The notes below the pieces were generated by a model, which saw only the letters and a program-made list of their open reading frames with translations, was not told where the DNA came from and made no database searches. Of a stretch of DNA of 64,000 bases, positions 52,304-61,732 are shown one piece after another. The position numbers were made by a program, and so were the translations under genes. Within the stretch, counting starts at the first letter, position 1; every line of letters begins with the position of its first letter. Origin of the DNA: Liquorilactobacillus mali KCTC 3596 = DSM 20444 (lineage in GTDB: Bacteria > Bacillota > Bacilli > Lactobacillales > Lactobacillaceae); contig NZ_BACP01000026.1 in assembly GCF_000260415.1 (NCBI RefSeq), positions 62,001 through 126,000 of the forward strand, in the 5' to 3' direction.

Positions 52304-53308
52304 TTATATATCTTTTTCACCTAAATATTCAGCAATTATTTGATCTCTTCGCACCAAAAATTTGTCATTAGGCGTGTGCGGGTGCACTCTGTTTGTGAGC
52401 ACAATCAGCGCGTCTTGCATCTTTTTATCTATTAAAATAAATGTACCTGTATAACCAGTATGGTAGATGCAGACATCATTTGCACGATTGTACCTCAAGT
52501 CCCACCCATATGTTCTTCCTAGGTTATGAGTCGGCGTCTGATCTCTAAATAATTCCTGCACTATATCCGTTTTGAAGAACCTTTTTCTAACATTCTCGCT
52601 CAATAGCCACCTAGTAAATTTTACTAGATCCTTCATTGTCATAAAAAGGCCAGCAGAACCACAATGTTCCCGCAAAATATTGGCTTTTGGATCATGAACT
52701 ATTCCTTGAATCAAACCTCTTTTTTTAGTGATTTCCGTTGGTACACATTCACTTTGAAGTGGAGCAAAAGTGCTGTCAGTTAGACTTAACGGTTCCAACA
52801 CCACTTCCGTGATTACCCTTTGAACCGGTTCATCATAAAATTTTTCAATAATCAAGCCTAAAAAAATCATACCAATGTCAGTGTAAACAACTTCTTTTTC
52901 AAAAGTTGGACCGACATGTAATGTATACAATGCAGCTAATAATTCATGTGCATCCAATTCATTCCTATTCTTAATATATCCGGTAATCCCAGAAGTATGC
53001 GTCAGTAAATGACGAATTGTTACTCGATTATCAAAAAAATCAGGAAGATATTCGATAACTTTATCATCAAAGGCCAATCTTCCTTCATCAACCAATTTTA
53101 AAATTACTGTTGTGGTTCCTACAACCTTAGTTAACGATGCCACGTCATACTTTAACCCAGGAATTAACTCTCTAACAACGGGTTCTAGCTGGCGTCTCCC
53201 AAAAGTTTCATTCTGTTCTTCTTCACCATGAATCATGGTATAAGACACTCCAGGTACAATCCCATCTGAGACTAATCTGTGTAATAAACTTGTTGTTTTT
53301 TCATTCAT
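52304..53308 (-). CDS. Serine hydrolase of the beta-lactamase (class C/PBP4*) family
   Basis: The SxxK motif is S58-L-T-K61 in YDVASLTKVV. The second motif is Y-T-D in VVYTDIGMIFLG, as in esterase-like members, and an H-T-G in CIYHTGYTGTF serves as the third. There is no signal peptide, so it is cytoplasmic. Members are D,D-peptidases, esterases or amidohydrolases; true beta-lactamase function is not suggested. It overlaps the upstream gene by one base. 334 residues. Confidence 0.88.
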   Translation of the reverse strand: MNEKTTSLLHRLVSDGIVPGVSYTMIHGEEEQNETFGRRQLEPVVRELIPGLKYDVASLTKVVGTTTVILKLVDEGRLAFDDKVIEYLPDFFDNRVTIRHLLTHTSGITGYIKNRNELDAHELLAALYTLHVGPTFEKEVVYTDIGMIFLGLIIEKFYDEPVQRVITEVVLEPLSLTDSTFAPLQSECVPTEITKKRGLIQGIVHDPKANILREHCGSAGLFMTMKDLVKFTRWLLSENVRKRFFKTDIVQELFRDQTPTHNLGRTYGWDLRYNRANDVCIYHTGYTGTFILIDKKMQDALIVLTNRVHPHTPNDKFLVRRDQIIAEYLGEKDI

Positions 53309-53967
53309 TATTTTATCGACTTCTTCTTATTAACATTGACAATCTTAAATTTAACGCCATCGTAGTCAACTTTGCTGACTCGTGCATTCTTCAAAAGAAA
53401 CAAGGGAACGTCTCCGCTTAAATTCTCAATAAATAATGAGAGTATTAACGCGTGAGCTACGATCAAAATATTTACATCCTGTCCAGCATATTGTTTGCCG
53501 ATAGCAGACAAGGTTCTCGTGATCCTTGCATTCAATTGCTTTGCATCTTCAATTTGTGCACCTTCATCCATCTTTCCAAATAAATTGGTCATTGCTGTAA
53601 CTCGCTTCTTTGAAGTAGCCGCACCAAAAATCTGACCAATTCCTAATTTTTTGATGGCGTTTGGAACCATATGTCGATTCTTCATCTCCTCAAAATTTCC
53701 AAAACTTATTTCCCTTAACCCAGGTTCACTAATTATTTTCGCTAATCTTTTTTGATTCTCACTCAAAATAATACGCGCAGTCTCTTGTGTTCTTCTCAAA
53801 TCACTGGTATAGACACTAGCAAATTCGATATTACGGAGCTGTATCCCTAGTTTACTTGCTCTACGTATTCCCTTTTTTGTTAAAGGCGAGTCTGTAATTC
53901 CTTGAAGTCGGTGGTGTCTATTCAATTGTGTCTGACCATGTCGAACCAAATAGAAATGTACTGTCAT
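53308..53967 (-). CDS. Histidine phosphatase family protein (phosphoglycerate mutase-like)
   Basis: The catalytic RHG is in FYLVRHGQTQLNR with H10, and the second conserved histidine is in ILIVAHALILSL. The SDLRRTQETARII motif is typical. The 219-residue length and sequence fit broad-specificity phosphatases rather than glycolytic mutase, because the EAW/dPGM signatures are missing. It is coupled to the serine hydrolase downstream. Confidence 0.9.
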   Translation of the reverse strand: MTVHFYLVRHGQTQLNRHHRLQGITDSPLTKKGIRRASKLGIQLRNIEFASVYTSDLRRTQETARIILSENQKRLAKIISEPGLREISFGNFEEMKNRHMVPNAIKKLGIGQIFGAATSKKRVTAMTNLFGKMDEGAQIEDAKQLNARITRTLSAIGKQYAGQDVNILIVAHALILSLFIENLSGDVPLFLLKNARVSKVDYDGVKFKIVNVNKKKSIK

Positions 53968-54060
53968 GCTTTCACCTCATTCAAAGAATTTCCCTATTTA
54001 GTTCAATTATACCAAAAATACTGCTACAATTGAGTTAAATAAATGGAGGATTGATAAAAA

Positions 54061-54390
54061 ATGGCAAGTAATTCGGATTCAATCTTTAATCTCTTATCAT
54101 ATCTAAAACGACATAAATCTAATTATCAGTTATTACAAAATCCATATAATAATGTAATCAGACTGGTTATTTCAAATGATACTCCTATTTCCGACACCGA
54201 TATTTACTTTCCCACCAATCAATTGATGGTCAACCGTTTATCCGATGATTTTCTAGCACATCATGGAGAACTTTTGGACTATTACCTCGATTTTGGACAA
54301 ATAAATAACCCGCACTTCCTAGAAGTTTGGGTTACAACCGCCTATATCAAAAGCATTCAAAAATATTTCCTAGAACTATCTTTTGAGTAA
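54061..54390 (+). CDS. Hypothetical protein (109 aa)
   Basis: I do not recognise this protein. It starts MASNSDSIFNLLSYLKRHKS after GGAGG and has strand-like segments NNVIRLVISND and FLEVWVTTAYIKS, with a loop FPTNQLMVNRLSDDF. It is soluble, acidic and aromatic-rich. It is convergent with the MFS gene, only six bases away from its end, and no terminator lies between. Function unknown. Confidence 0.6.
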   Translation: MASNSDSIFNLLSYLKRHKSNYQLLQNPYNNVIRLVISNDTPISDTDIYFPTNQLMVNRLSDDFLAHHGELLDYYLDFGQINNPHFLEVWVTTAYIKSIQKYFLELSFE

Positions 54391-54396
54391 TCTTTC

Positions 54397-55611
54397 CTAT
54401 CTGCGAATCCTCAATGGAACAAATCTTAATATCATAAAAAAGTTTACTAATACCAGTGCCGCTGTAACTAAAAATACGCTCTGATAATCAAAAACACTCG
54501 AAATCAGTGATCCAATCAGCGGTCCTACAACTCCGCCAGTTGCCTGAAAAGATTGATTATAACTGAAGATTCTTCCGAATGCTTCACTTGGAACATCAAC
54601 CGTTAAGATAGTCTGAACTGCTGGCAGCATAGCTGCACTAGAAAGACCTAAAATAAATCTTAGTATTCCCAGTTGCAATGGACTTGTCACAAAGAACATT
54701 GGTACGAAGACAACCGCCGTAATCACTAGTCCAAATAGTAGTACCCTCTCCGGTTTCGTTTTATCCATTAGTCTACCTATTCTAGAGGCAACCAATAATG
54801 TCCCAAAACCTGGCATTGCGGCTACAATTCCACTAACGAGTGAAATATTTCCTTGTCCATGCATCAACTGACGGACAAGTAAGCTAATAATTGGTGATAT
54901 CGACATCAAAGACGATTGTACAAGTAATGTTGTCAAAAACATTGTAACAATCAATCCCTTATTCTCTAATTCACCAAAAATTTTCTTAATAGATTTCATT
55001 TTTTTTGCGGGAATCGGAACAAAATGTTCTTTAACATAAATATTAGTCAGTATGAAAACCAGTCCCATTAGTATCCCAGTAATAAAAAATGTAATGCGAT
55101 AACCCATGCTCCCTGCGATTAGGCCACCAAATAATGGTCCTAACAGTGTTCCCGTAACATTCGCCGTCATCAAATTTCCCATTACCTGACCGCTTCGCTC
55201 ATGTGGTGTCTCCCCTGCCATCAAGGCAGTTGCATTATTAATATATCCTGAGAATGCTCCTTGCAAAAATCTCAAAAGTATTACGATCCAAACACTTTGT
55301 GCTATCCCAACTAAAAATATCGTACATGCCATAACTCCTGATGCACGCAGGCACATCAACTTCCGCCCTTTTTGGTCTGCTAAACTTCCCCAAAATGGTG
55401 AAACAATGGCTTGTGAAAGATACGTAATTGAAAAAGCTACACCTGAATACAGGTTCAACTGCCATGTTGAAAATTTACCAAGTGTATCTATATAAAGTGA
55501 AATAAACGGCATCGTCATTGAATATCCTAGTGCCGTTATAAAACATCCTATCCATAGTGTCAGAAAACTTCTTCTCCAAACTCGACTGTCGTTTGTAGTG
55601 GCTCTTCCCAT
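54397..55611 (-). CDS. MFS transporter, DHA1-type multidrug efflux
   Basis: The 404-residue protein has twelve predicted helices. Motif A is GSLADQKGRKLMCLRA in the loop between helices 2 and 3, and LLRFLQGAFSGYI and GTLLGPLFGGLIAG (motif C) mark the drug:H+ antiporter group. It resembles PmrA/YxxX-type efflux proteins of lactic acid bacteria. The substrates are unknown. A palindromic site lies before the start. Confidence 0.9.
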   Translation of the reverse strand: MGRATTNDSRVWRRSFLTLWIGCFITALGYSMTMPFISLYIDTLGKFSTWQLNLYSGVAFSITYLSQAIVSPFWGSLADQKGRKLMCLRASGVMACTIFLVGIAQSVWIVILLRFLQGAFSGYINNATALMAGETPHERSGQVMGNLMTANVTGTLLGPLFGGLIAGSMGYRITFFITGILMGLVFILTNIYVKEHFVPIPAKKMKSIKKIFGELENKGLIVTMFLTTLLVQSSLMSISPIISLLVRQLMHGQGNISLVSGIVAAMPGFGTLLVASRIGRLMDKTKPERVLLFGLVITAVVFVPMFFVTSPLQLGILRFILGLSSAAMLPAVQTILTVDVPSEAFGRIFSYNQSFQATGGVVGPLIGSLISSVFDYQSVFLVTAALVLVNFFMILRFVPLRIRR

Positions 55612-55642
55612 CCAAATTTCAGCTCCCTTATAAATTAAACAA

Positions 55643-55654
55643 TTACCATGGTAA
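55643..55654. promoter_or_regulatory. Palindromic operator candidate upstream of the MFS gene
   Basis: TTACCATGGTAA is a perfect 12-bp palindrome between the likely promoter and the ribosome site, suited to a MarR/TetR-type repressor. No regulator gene is adjacent. Confidence 0.45.
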
Positions 55655-55837
55655 CACTCTGGATAGTTTTAGCATATAAAATTATGATGAATGCATAAAA
55701 AACTAATTATCGAAAGTTTTAATATTCAAAAATTTTTTGGCTTTAAAATTACCTTGACTCATTTTTAAAGACCTATACTCATAAAGATATTGTAACATAG
55801 GATGATAAAATCTAAGAATCGGTACAAAATAAATAAA

Positions 55838-55905
55838 AGGACTGGTTCAAAAATATACTTTTTGGTCCAGTCCCCTTATTTATTCTGTATAATCGTATTC
55901 CATCA
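55838..55905 (-). repeat. Dispersed intergenic repeat, copy 11 (3' half)
   Basis: Internal box remnant TACGATTATACAGAATAAAT and a GGGGACTGGACCAAAAAG/TTTTTGAACCAGTCCT hairpin on the minus strand with Ts behind. It terminates the 87-residue protein gene. Confidence 0.7.
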
Positions 55906-55983
55906 ATTAAATTATTTCCATTAGCGGCCGTTCAACAATTTATATTCTTGTACTTATTATATTCTTGTACTTACGGCCCTTTG

Positions 55984-56247
55984 TTAATCATCTAAGTCCC
56001 TTTCAATATCAAGACCATAGATATCACTGACTGGTTCATCCTTATCAACTGGATGAACAACTAAGATTGTTGTTGCACCTTTTTCACTCACATACCCAGC
56101 AAAACTTGCCACTTCTTCGACGCGGTACGCTAGGCCATCCGAATTATAAATATATTGACCTGCAACCGGCATATTCTCAAAATAAACCTTGTTCATTCGA
56201 TAATATTCATTTTCTCCATCATGCATCACTAGAACAACCCTAAACAT
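55984..56247 (-). CDS. Hypothetical protein (87 aa)
   Basis: I do not recognise this protein. It starts MFRVVLVMHDGENEYYRMNK at the ATG at 56247 after GAGAGG; a GTG three codons earlier is possible. The all-beta pattern (FRVVLVMH, AYRVEEVASFAG, TTILVVHPV) and acidic tail ending ERDLDD suggest a small soluble domain. It is monocistronic, with a repeat-derived terminator behind it. Confidence 0.6.
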   Translation of the reverse strand: MFRVVLVMHDGENEYYRMNKVYFENMPVAGQYIYNSDGLAYRVEEVASFAGYVSEKGATTILVVHPVDKDEPVSDIYGLDIERDLDD

Positions 56248-56386
56248 CCACTTCACCTCTCAGAGTTTACAAACAAAATACAGTTACTTCAATCCAACAT
56301 AATCCAATAAGTTAATTATATCATTTTTGTATTTAAACAAACGTTACAAAATATTTAATTAACTTTATGATTTTCACATTGAATGT

Positions 56387-57100
56387 TTATCTATTTATAT
56401 TATTAATAAGTAAATTTTTAATCTCCGAAAGTCTATGAACTGTATAATTAGCTGAATAATTTGTCAAATTTCTTTTATGCTCAGGATTAAACCACACTGT
56501 ATCAATTCCTGCATTAATTCCGCCAGCAACATCAGATGTCAGTGAGTCCCCTATGATCAGTGAATTGTCACTATCAAAATCACTAATATTATCAAAAACA
56601 TAGTTGAAGAATTTCTTATTGGGTTTTTGATAACCTGTTTGCTCTGATATGAATATATCTGTAAAATAAGCGTCAAAATGTGAATCGGCTAACCTTTTAG
56701 TTTGTACTCTTTCAACTCCATTTGTAACTACAAATAATTTAAAGGACTGCTGCTGTAATTCACTCAATAATTGATGGGCTCCCGTTACCTCTTGATGTCC
56801 TTGTGATAGGTAAGTTAAGTATTGTTCACTCATTTTGTTGTTGTCAACTTCTATTCCAAATTCTTGGTTGAAAAACTCTGTAAATCTGGTGGTCATTAAC
56901 TTTTCACGCGATAATTTACCCTGTTCCATACTCTTCCACAGAGATTGGTTGAACTTCTTGTAGTCTTCCTTAATGGTATCTGTTAACTTGATTCCATCTA
57001 CTCTGCTAAATAATTTTTCCAAGGCTTCGTTTTCCGCTGCCCCAAAATCTAGTAATGTGTCATCAATATCAAAAAACAATGTCTGATATTTTTTCTTCAT
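56387..57100 (-). CDS. HAD-superfamily nucleotidase, YjjG/YfnB-like
   Basis: Motif I is LFFDIDDTLLDFGAAE with the aspartate nucleophile. Motif II is FVVTNG, motif III includes KKFFNYVFDN and motif IV is LIIGDSLTSDVAGG. The helical cap and length (237 residues) fit YjjG-type pyrimidine nucleotidases that remove non-canonical dUMP analogues. The ATG at 57100 follows GGAGGAG. Substrate inferred from family only. Confidence 0.88.
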   Translation of the reverse strand: MKKKYQTLFFDIDDTLLDFGAAENEALEKLFSRVDGIKLTDTIKEDYKKFNQSLWKSMEQGKLSREKLMTTRFTEFFNQEFGIEVDNNKMSEQYLTYLSQGHQEVTGAHQLLSELQQQSFKLFVVTNGVERVQTKRLADSHFDAYFTDIFISEQTGYQKPNKKFFNYVFDNISDFDSDNSLIIGDSLTSDVAGGINAGIDTVWFNPEHKRNLTNYSANYTVHRLSEIKNLLINNINR

Positions 57101-57206
57101 TTTATTCTCCTCCATAACTAAGTATCACTAATAGTAATAAAAATATGTTTATGTATTCTTCAAAAGGATTTACAATTGATAAAAAAACAAGATAAGGAAT
57201 CAACTT

Positions 57207-57991
57207 ATGTCAACTTTTAATTATTCACTCGAACTGCTCCAAAATAATTCAAATTCAAAAGAACAAGCTCTCAATAAATTGGCACCCGAATTTATAAGTA
57301 TTGCGTACACTAACCACACACTTTCTTTTTTTGAAACAACTTTTTCAACTGCACTTGCGCTCAAAAAAGCAACAAAAAACAAGACTGTCATCCATTTGCC
57401 AGCATCTTCGTTCACACAAGAAGAATTGGATAAGTTGGTAGCAGCACTGCAGAAAAGTACTATTGATTCAGCACTAATCCTATCTGGTAAAAAATAAATA
57501 AGAATAGTGCTTACACTTCTGCACTTGAACTAACACAATTTCTAAACAACAAGCTCCCTGATTTAAATATCTTATACAGTTGTCATCCTGAAGCTATTAC
57601 TTCAGAGATTAGCCTGCAAAATGAATTATCTCTAATGAAAACTAAAGAGGCTGCTGGATGTAAAATTTTTATTTCTCAAATTTTCTTTGATAACACTATG
57701 TTCGTCCAGTTTGTGAACCATTGCCGCCATGCTGGAATTAAAGCTCAAATTAGAGCTGGAATTATGCCAATAGTTAATAAAAAACAGCTTACTTTTGTAA
57801 AAAATATTTTGAAATTGCAATTACCAAATTCATTTGAACGGGCCTCAAACGATATCCAATTGAAAAAAATTGGAGTCCGGTTTGCACTCAATCAAATTAA
57901 TATGCTAAAAAAACAAGGGATAACCGATTTTCATTTTTTTACCATGGACAATCTTGATACTGTTAAATTATTGATTGACGGAGTATTATGA
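57207..57991 (+). pseudogene. Methylenetetrahydrofolate reductase (MetF)-like gene, frameshifted
   Basis: The first frame (57207-57497) has a MetF-like N-terminus with YSLELLQNN and SIAYTNHTLSFFETT and ends ILSGKK-stop. The -1 frame continues with SALELTQFLNNKLPDL to 57991, including AGCKIFISQIFFDN, RAGIMPIVNKKQL and the terminal ITDFHFFTMDN, all MetF-like. One A missing from six As (57489-57494) explains the break. The restored 261 residues are shorter than usual MetF (about 290) and the E-x-FPP start is absent, so it may be a divergent paralogue. It lies 36 bases before the TIM-barrel gene. Confidence 0.8.
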
Positions 57992-58027
57992 GAACGGTTA
58001 ATTAATTATACTTTTGGAGGATGAAAA

Positions 58028-58723
58028 ATGAACAATTCAAGCGAAAATATTCCAAATCTTTCTTCTAAGCTAAGAGCTGATATTGTTGAAACACCCGCAA
58101 TTATCCAGCAAGCATCAGGACTAAAACTGTTCGGAAAAAAAATCAAAAGCATCATCTATACAACTGATGTTGCTGTAATTGCAAACTGTAATGCAGATGC
58201 CGTTCTTGTCGTTTATCCGTGGACCCCAAATACACGTATTCTGGAAGCTGTTTCTACGGTTTCAAATATTCCTATCCTTGCAGGGATCGGTGGTGGATTA
58301 ACGAACGGCATAAAATCGACTGTCGTTGGCCTTTTTGCTGAAGAAAATGGGGCTCAAGCTGTTGTGTTGAATGCCCCAACCCCTGTAGAAACAATTAGAA
58401 ATGTTAAGAAAGCTGTCGATGTTCCTATTATTTACACAGTTGTAAGTTCGAATTTAGATATAAAAGAAAGAATAGATGCTGGAGTGAAAGCTTTTAACAT
58501 AGCTGGTGGCAAAGATACCCCAAAACTAGTTGCCTGGGTTAGAAATGAACTAAAACGACTCCGACTAGATGAAAACTTTCCAATTATTGCATCAGGTGGT
58601 AAGACAGATGAGCAAATTCTTAAAACAATTCATGCAGGTGCAAATGCTGTTTCCTTCACTGCGTATGGTATCACAGAAGCAACATTCCAGAGAAAGATGG
58701 AAAAATACCGTCGCGAAAATTAA
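58028..58723 (+). CDS. TIM-barrel protein of unknown function
   Basis: The 231-residue protein has regularly spaced strands (SIIYTTDVAVIAN, AVLVVYPW, PILAGIGGG, AVVLNAPT, PIIYTVVS, AFNIAGG, PIIASGGKT, AVSFTAYGI), an (alpha/beta)8 barrel with a phosphate-binding GG near the end. It resembles proteins labelled hydrolase or beta/alpha-barrel protein in lactobacilli. No enzyme can be named. It follows the metF-like gene on the same strand after GGAGGATG, so the two may be cotranscribed. Confidence 0.72.
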   Translation: MNNSSENIPNLSSKLRADIVETPAIIQQASGLKLFGKKIKSIIYTTDVAVIANCNADAVLVVYPWTPNTRILEAVSTVSNIPILAGIGGGLTNGIKSTVVGLFAEENGAQAVVLNAPTPVETIRNVKKAVDVPIIYTVVSSNLDIKERIDAGVKAFNIAGGKDTPKLVAWVRNELKRLRLDENFPIIASGGKTDEQILKTIHAGANAVSFTAYGITEATFQRKMEKYRREN

Positions 58724-58737
58724 AATTTTTCGAATTA

Positions 58738-58797
58738 AAAACTGCCCTTATATTCTCACCATCCGAAAAAAGGTAAGATAGTTTTAAGGGCGGTCAA
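58738..58797. terminator. Hairpin after the TIM-barrel gene
   Basis: CTGCCCTTA and TAAGGGCGG form the stem. The T run is better on the minus strand (TTTTTAATT), so it may serve transcripts from the right as well. Confidence 0.5.
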
Positions 58798-58969
58798 AAA
58801 CAGCGTTTAAACAGTGTCTTTCGTCTCTATCAGGAGACACACGCATTGTACGTTATTTAAAAGGTTTTAGCAAGTCTTTTGAACTCATCAGTTTTTTCTT
58901 AATCTCGCCAGTAAAAAATTTGCATCATTAAAAATTGAACAACATATACCGTCTGTAAGTAAATACAGC

Positions 58970-59012
58970 AAAGGATCTGCGACAAGATAAAATCTCATCG
59001 CAGATCCTTTAT
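58970..59012. terminator. Strong terminator left of the toxin-like remnant
   Basis: AAAGGATCTGCGA and TCGCAGATCCTTT form a 13-base stem followed on the plus strand by ATTTTTAT. It can end the minus-strand transcript that carries the small ORFs at 59030-59180. No gene was found between 58800 and 58969, where only a GTGTCT/AGACAC hairpin is visible. Confidence 0.7.
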
Positions 59013-59138
59013 TTTTATATTGCGAAACTCAAATTAATATTCTTTTTTACGGAAAACATTTTTTTAGGGTTGTAGCCTCCTTCAAAAGAGACAAAGGCAA
59101 GTTACCTACTTGCTAGGAGATATAAGGATCACTTCCTT

Positions 59139-59177
59139 TCAGTTATTAAAGTAACACACTGTTGGAAATGCACTCAA
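59139..59177 (-). other. Twelve-codon ORF, possible remnant of a holin-like toxin gene
   Basis: After AAGGAGGTGAGATA a TTG opens the peptide MSAFPTVCYFNN. The site and MSAF-TV start resemble putative holin-like (type I) toxins, but the membrane helix is missing. Downstream are a GCAAGT/ACTTGC hairpin and GGAGGCTACAACCC. This looks like a decayed toxin locus; the resemblance is from memory. Confidence 0.3.
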
Positions 59178-59276
59178 TATCTCACCTCCTTAACAAAAGA
59201 AGTTAACTCCACACCCGTATTTTAACACTATTATGTTATTAAATGCTAGCTGAATCCTCTAGCCCTTTAAAAATAA

Positions 59277-59573
59277 TTAATTTTCCTGTTCGATGATATC
59301 CTCACTGATATCGTCATACATTATATTATCAATTCGATATGAATTTCTAACATCTATTTTAGAAACTTTCATATCTGGTTTCAATAAGAAACTCTTCCCA
59401 TTTGAATGTTTAATTGAACTGTTTTGCGGATTGTAATTTGTGACCACAACAATATGACCCTTTCCCTTTGCACCATCACCATCAGGAGTTTTATCATTCG
59501 TTGTACCGACATAGACACATGGATTGGTTTCGTTGCCTACCATTAGCCCCAAATCTTTTAATACTCTCTCCAT
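59277..59573 (-). CDS. Hypothetical protein (98 aa)
   Basis: I do not recognise this protein. It starts MERVLKDLGLMVGNETNPCV after AAGAAGGA and contains the glycine-rich TPDGDGAKGKGHIVVVTNYN and a basic/acidic end IDNIMYDDISEDIIEQEN. There is no membrane segment. It has an unusually long 5' leader with two hairpins and an extended -10 promoter. The coding frame has normal codon use for the window. Confidence 0.6.
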   Translation of the reverse strand: MERVLKDLGLMVGNETNPCVYVGTTNDKTPDGDGAKGKGHIVVVTNYNPQNSSIKHSNGKSFLLKPDMKVSKIDVRNSYRIDNIMYDDISEDIIEQEN

Positions 59574-59601
59574 TATAATCCTTCTTCCCGCTTAAATTGA
59601 C

Positions 59602-59631
59602 GAAGGCGCCATACCGCTGTACGACGCCTTC
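59602..59631 (-). promoter_or_regulatory. Leader hairpin upstream of the 98-aa protein
   Basis: GAAGGCG and CGCCTTC enclose a GC-rich loop, about 29 bases before the start codon. There is no T run, so translational control or RNA stability is more likely than termination. Confidence 0.5.
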
Positions 59632-59817
59632 TAACTAAGCTAATTATATTAAATTGTTCCGAAAATTTTATTACATGAACCAAAATTAAATTCTAACTTT
59701 CAAAGGTGCTATCCCAACCTCTATAACACATTTGCAACTCTGTAGTTGCGCCATTAACATGAAAGATCATCAAACCTAAAACCAATCTATAAATTAAATA
59801 ACGCTTAATGTAGTAAT

Positions 59818-59826
59818 ATTATACCA
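59818..59826 (-). promoter_or_regulatory. Extended -10 promoter of the 98-aa protein gene
   Basis: TGGTATAAT on the minus strand is an extended -10 element. The -35 (TGTTAA, 17 bases upstream) is weak. It implies a leader of about 240 bases; the rest of the gap to fhs holds no gene. Confidence 0.55.
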
Positions 59827-59948
59827 TATATTATGAAAAATTAACAGTCAGCTATCCAAAAATTATCCTTCTTGATACCTTGTACCTGCTTTTCTCGTGA
59901 ACAACTTTAAAAAGTGGGCTTCCAATTGATATAAAAATATTTACCTAA

Positions 59949-61606
59949 TTAATACAACCCTGAAATCTGTCCTTCATCACTTAACTCCATACCATTTGCA
60001 GCTGGTACTTTCGGTAAACCTGGCATGGTCAAAACATTACCTGTCAATGCAACAATGAATTGTGCACCAAGCTTTGGAACAAATTCACGGACATGAATTG
60101 CAAAATCAGTTGGTGCTCCCAATTTCTTTGCATCATCAGATAACGAATATTGCGTTTTCGCCATACATACTGGGAGACGATCCCATCCTAGTTCTGCAAA
60201 TTGCTTAAGTTGACGTTTAGCCTTAGGACCATATTCTACTTTTGTCCCACCATAGATATTAGTAACAATTTTCTCAACCTTTGTCTTAATATCATCTGCT
60301 TCTGAATAAAGTGGTGTAAATTCATTAGTTTCCTCACAGGAAGAAACTACTTCTTTTGCCAGTTCTAGTGCACCAGCACCACCCTTTGCCCATACATTAG
60401 CAACAATTGCTTTAGTTACATCCTTAGCACACAACTCCTGGAGACACTTAAGTTCCGCCTCCGTGTCAGAAGTAAATTGATTAATTGCAACTAGCACCGG
60501 TATGTTGTAACGCTTCATATTACTGATATGTTTACTTAAGTTAACGTAACCATTCTTTAAGGCTTCTATATTTTCTTGTTCTAATTCGTCCTTTTTAACT
60601 CCGCCATGCATTTTCAAAGCTCGAACTGTTGCAACAATTACAATTGTATCTGGTGTCTTTCCAAGTACCGGCGTTTTGATATCCAAAAACTTCTCGGCAC
60701 CCAAATCAGCACCAAAACCTGCCTCCGTAATTGTATAATCAGCTAACTTCAAAGCTGTCTGTGTAGCCAGGACACTATTACAGCCATGAGCAATGTTAGC
60801 AAATGGCCCTCCATGAATGATTGCAGGTGTATGTGCCAATGTTTGAACCAAGTTTGGCTTAATAGCATCCTTTAATAGTAATGCAATCGCCCCTGTCACC
60901 CCTAATTGATTGACAGTCACAGGCTTTCTCTTTGTTGTATAACCAACTACTATGTTGCCAATTCTCCGTTTCAAATCAGCAATATTTTTTGCAAGACACA
61001 AAACAGCCATCAACTCACTGGCAACTGTGATGTCAAAACCATCTTCACGAGGTATTCCTTGAGAAATTCCACCCAACCCAATCACAACATGTCTCAAAGC
61101 TCGGTCATTGATGTCCAATACACGCTTCCAAATAATTCGACGTTGGTCGATATCCAATGAGTTGCCTTGATATATATGATTATCTATCAAAGCAGCTAAA
61201 GTATTGTTAGCAGTTGTCAAAGCATGCATGTCACCTGTAAAATGCAGATTTATTTCTTCCATTGGAACAACCTGTGAGTAACCGCCTCCCGTGGCTCCAC
61301 CTTTCATCCCCATAACTGGACCCAATGAAGGTTCACGTAACGCAATCATTACTTTTTTATCTAGTAAACTAAGTCCATCCCCTAGTCCAACCGTTACTGT
61401 AGATTTCCCTTCTCCTGCCGGAGTGGGGTTAATCGCAGTCACTAAGATTAATTTCTCTTTAGTTTTATTTTTTTATTAATAGGCAGCTTAATCTTTGCCT
61501 TAAAATCCCCATACTGCTCAATATCGGCTGGTTCTAAATCAACTTTTGCAGCAATCTCATTAATATTTAACATTTCTGCTTGTTGTGCAATTTCAATATC
61601 TTTCAA
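59949..61606 (-). pseudogene. fhs: Formate-tetrahydrofolate ligase, frameshifted
   Basis: Fhs makes 10-formyl-THF from formate and ATP. The 5' part (to 61448) starts KDIEIAQQAEMLNINEIAAK and stops after KKIKLKRN. The -1 frame then reads [23 protein letters not shown] with the ATP loop and continues normally to [10 protein letters not shown]. The break lies at seven As (61468-61474); one more A restores about 552 residues. The start is probably TTG at 61606, nine bases after AGGAGG, because the ATG at 61615 touches the ribosome site. Confidence 0.93.
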
Positions 61607-61732
61607 CGAGAACATCCTCCTAACAAATATAACTGAATTATAATTCATTGTTCGCTAAAAGTCATTATAATATCCTAAATACCGCAAAATAAAACATTAT
61701 TTAGTGATTTATAATATTATTTACGAACTTTT

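Noticed and set aside
52304-53308. Beta-lactamase resistance gene
   Set aside because: Only the SxxK fold is shared; there is no signal peptide, and the Y-T-D motif fits esterase or peptidase-like members.
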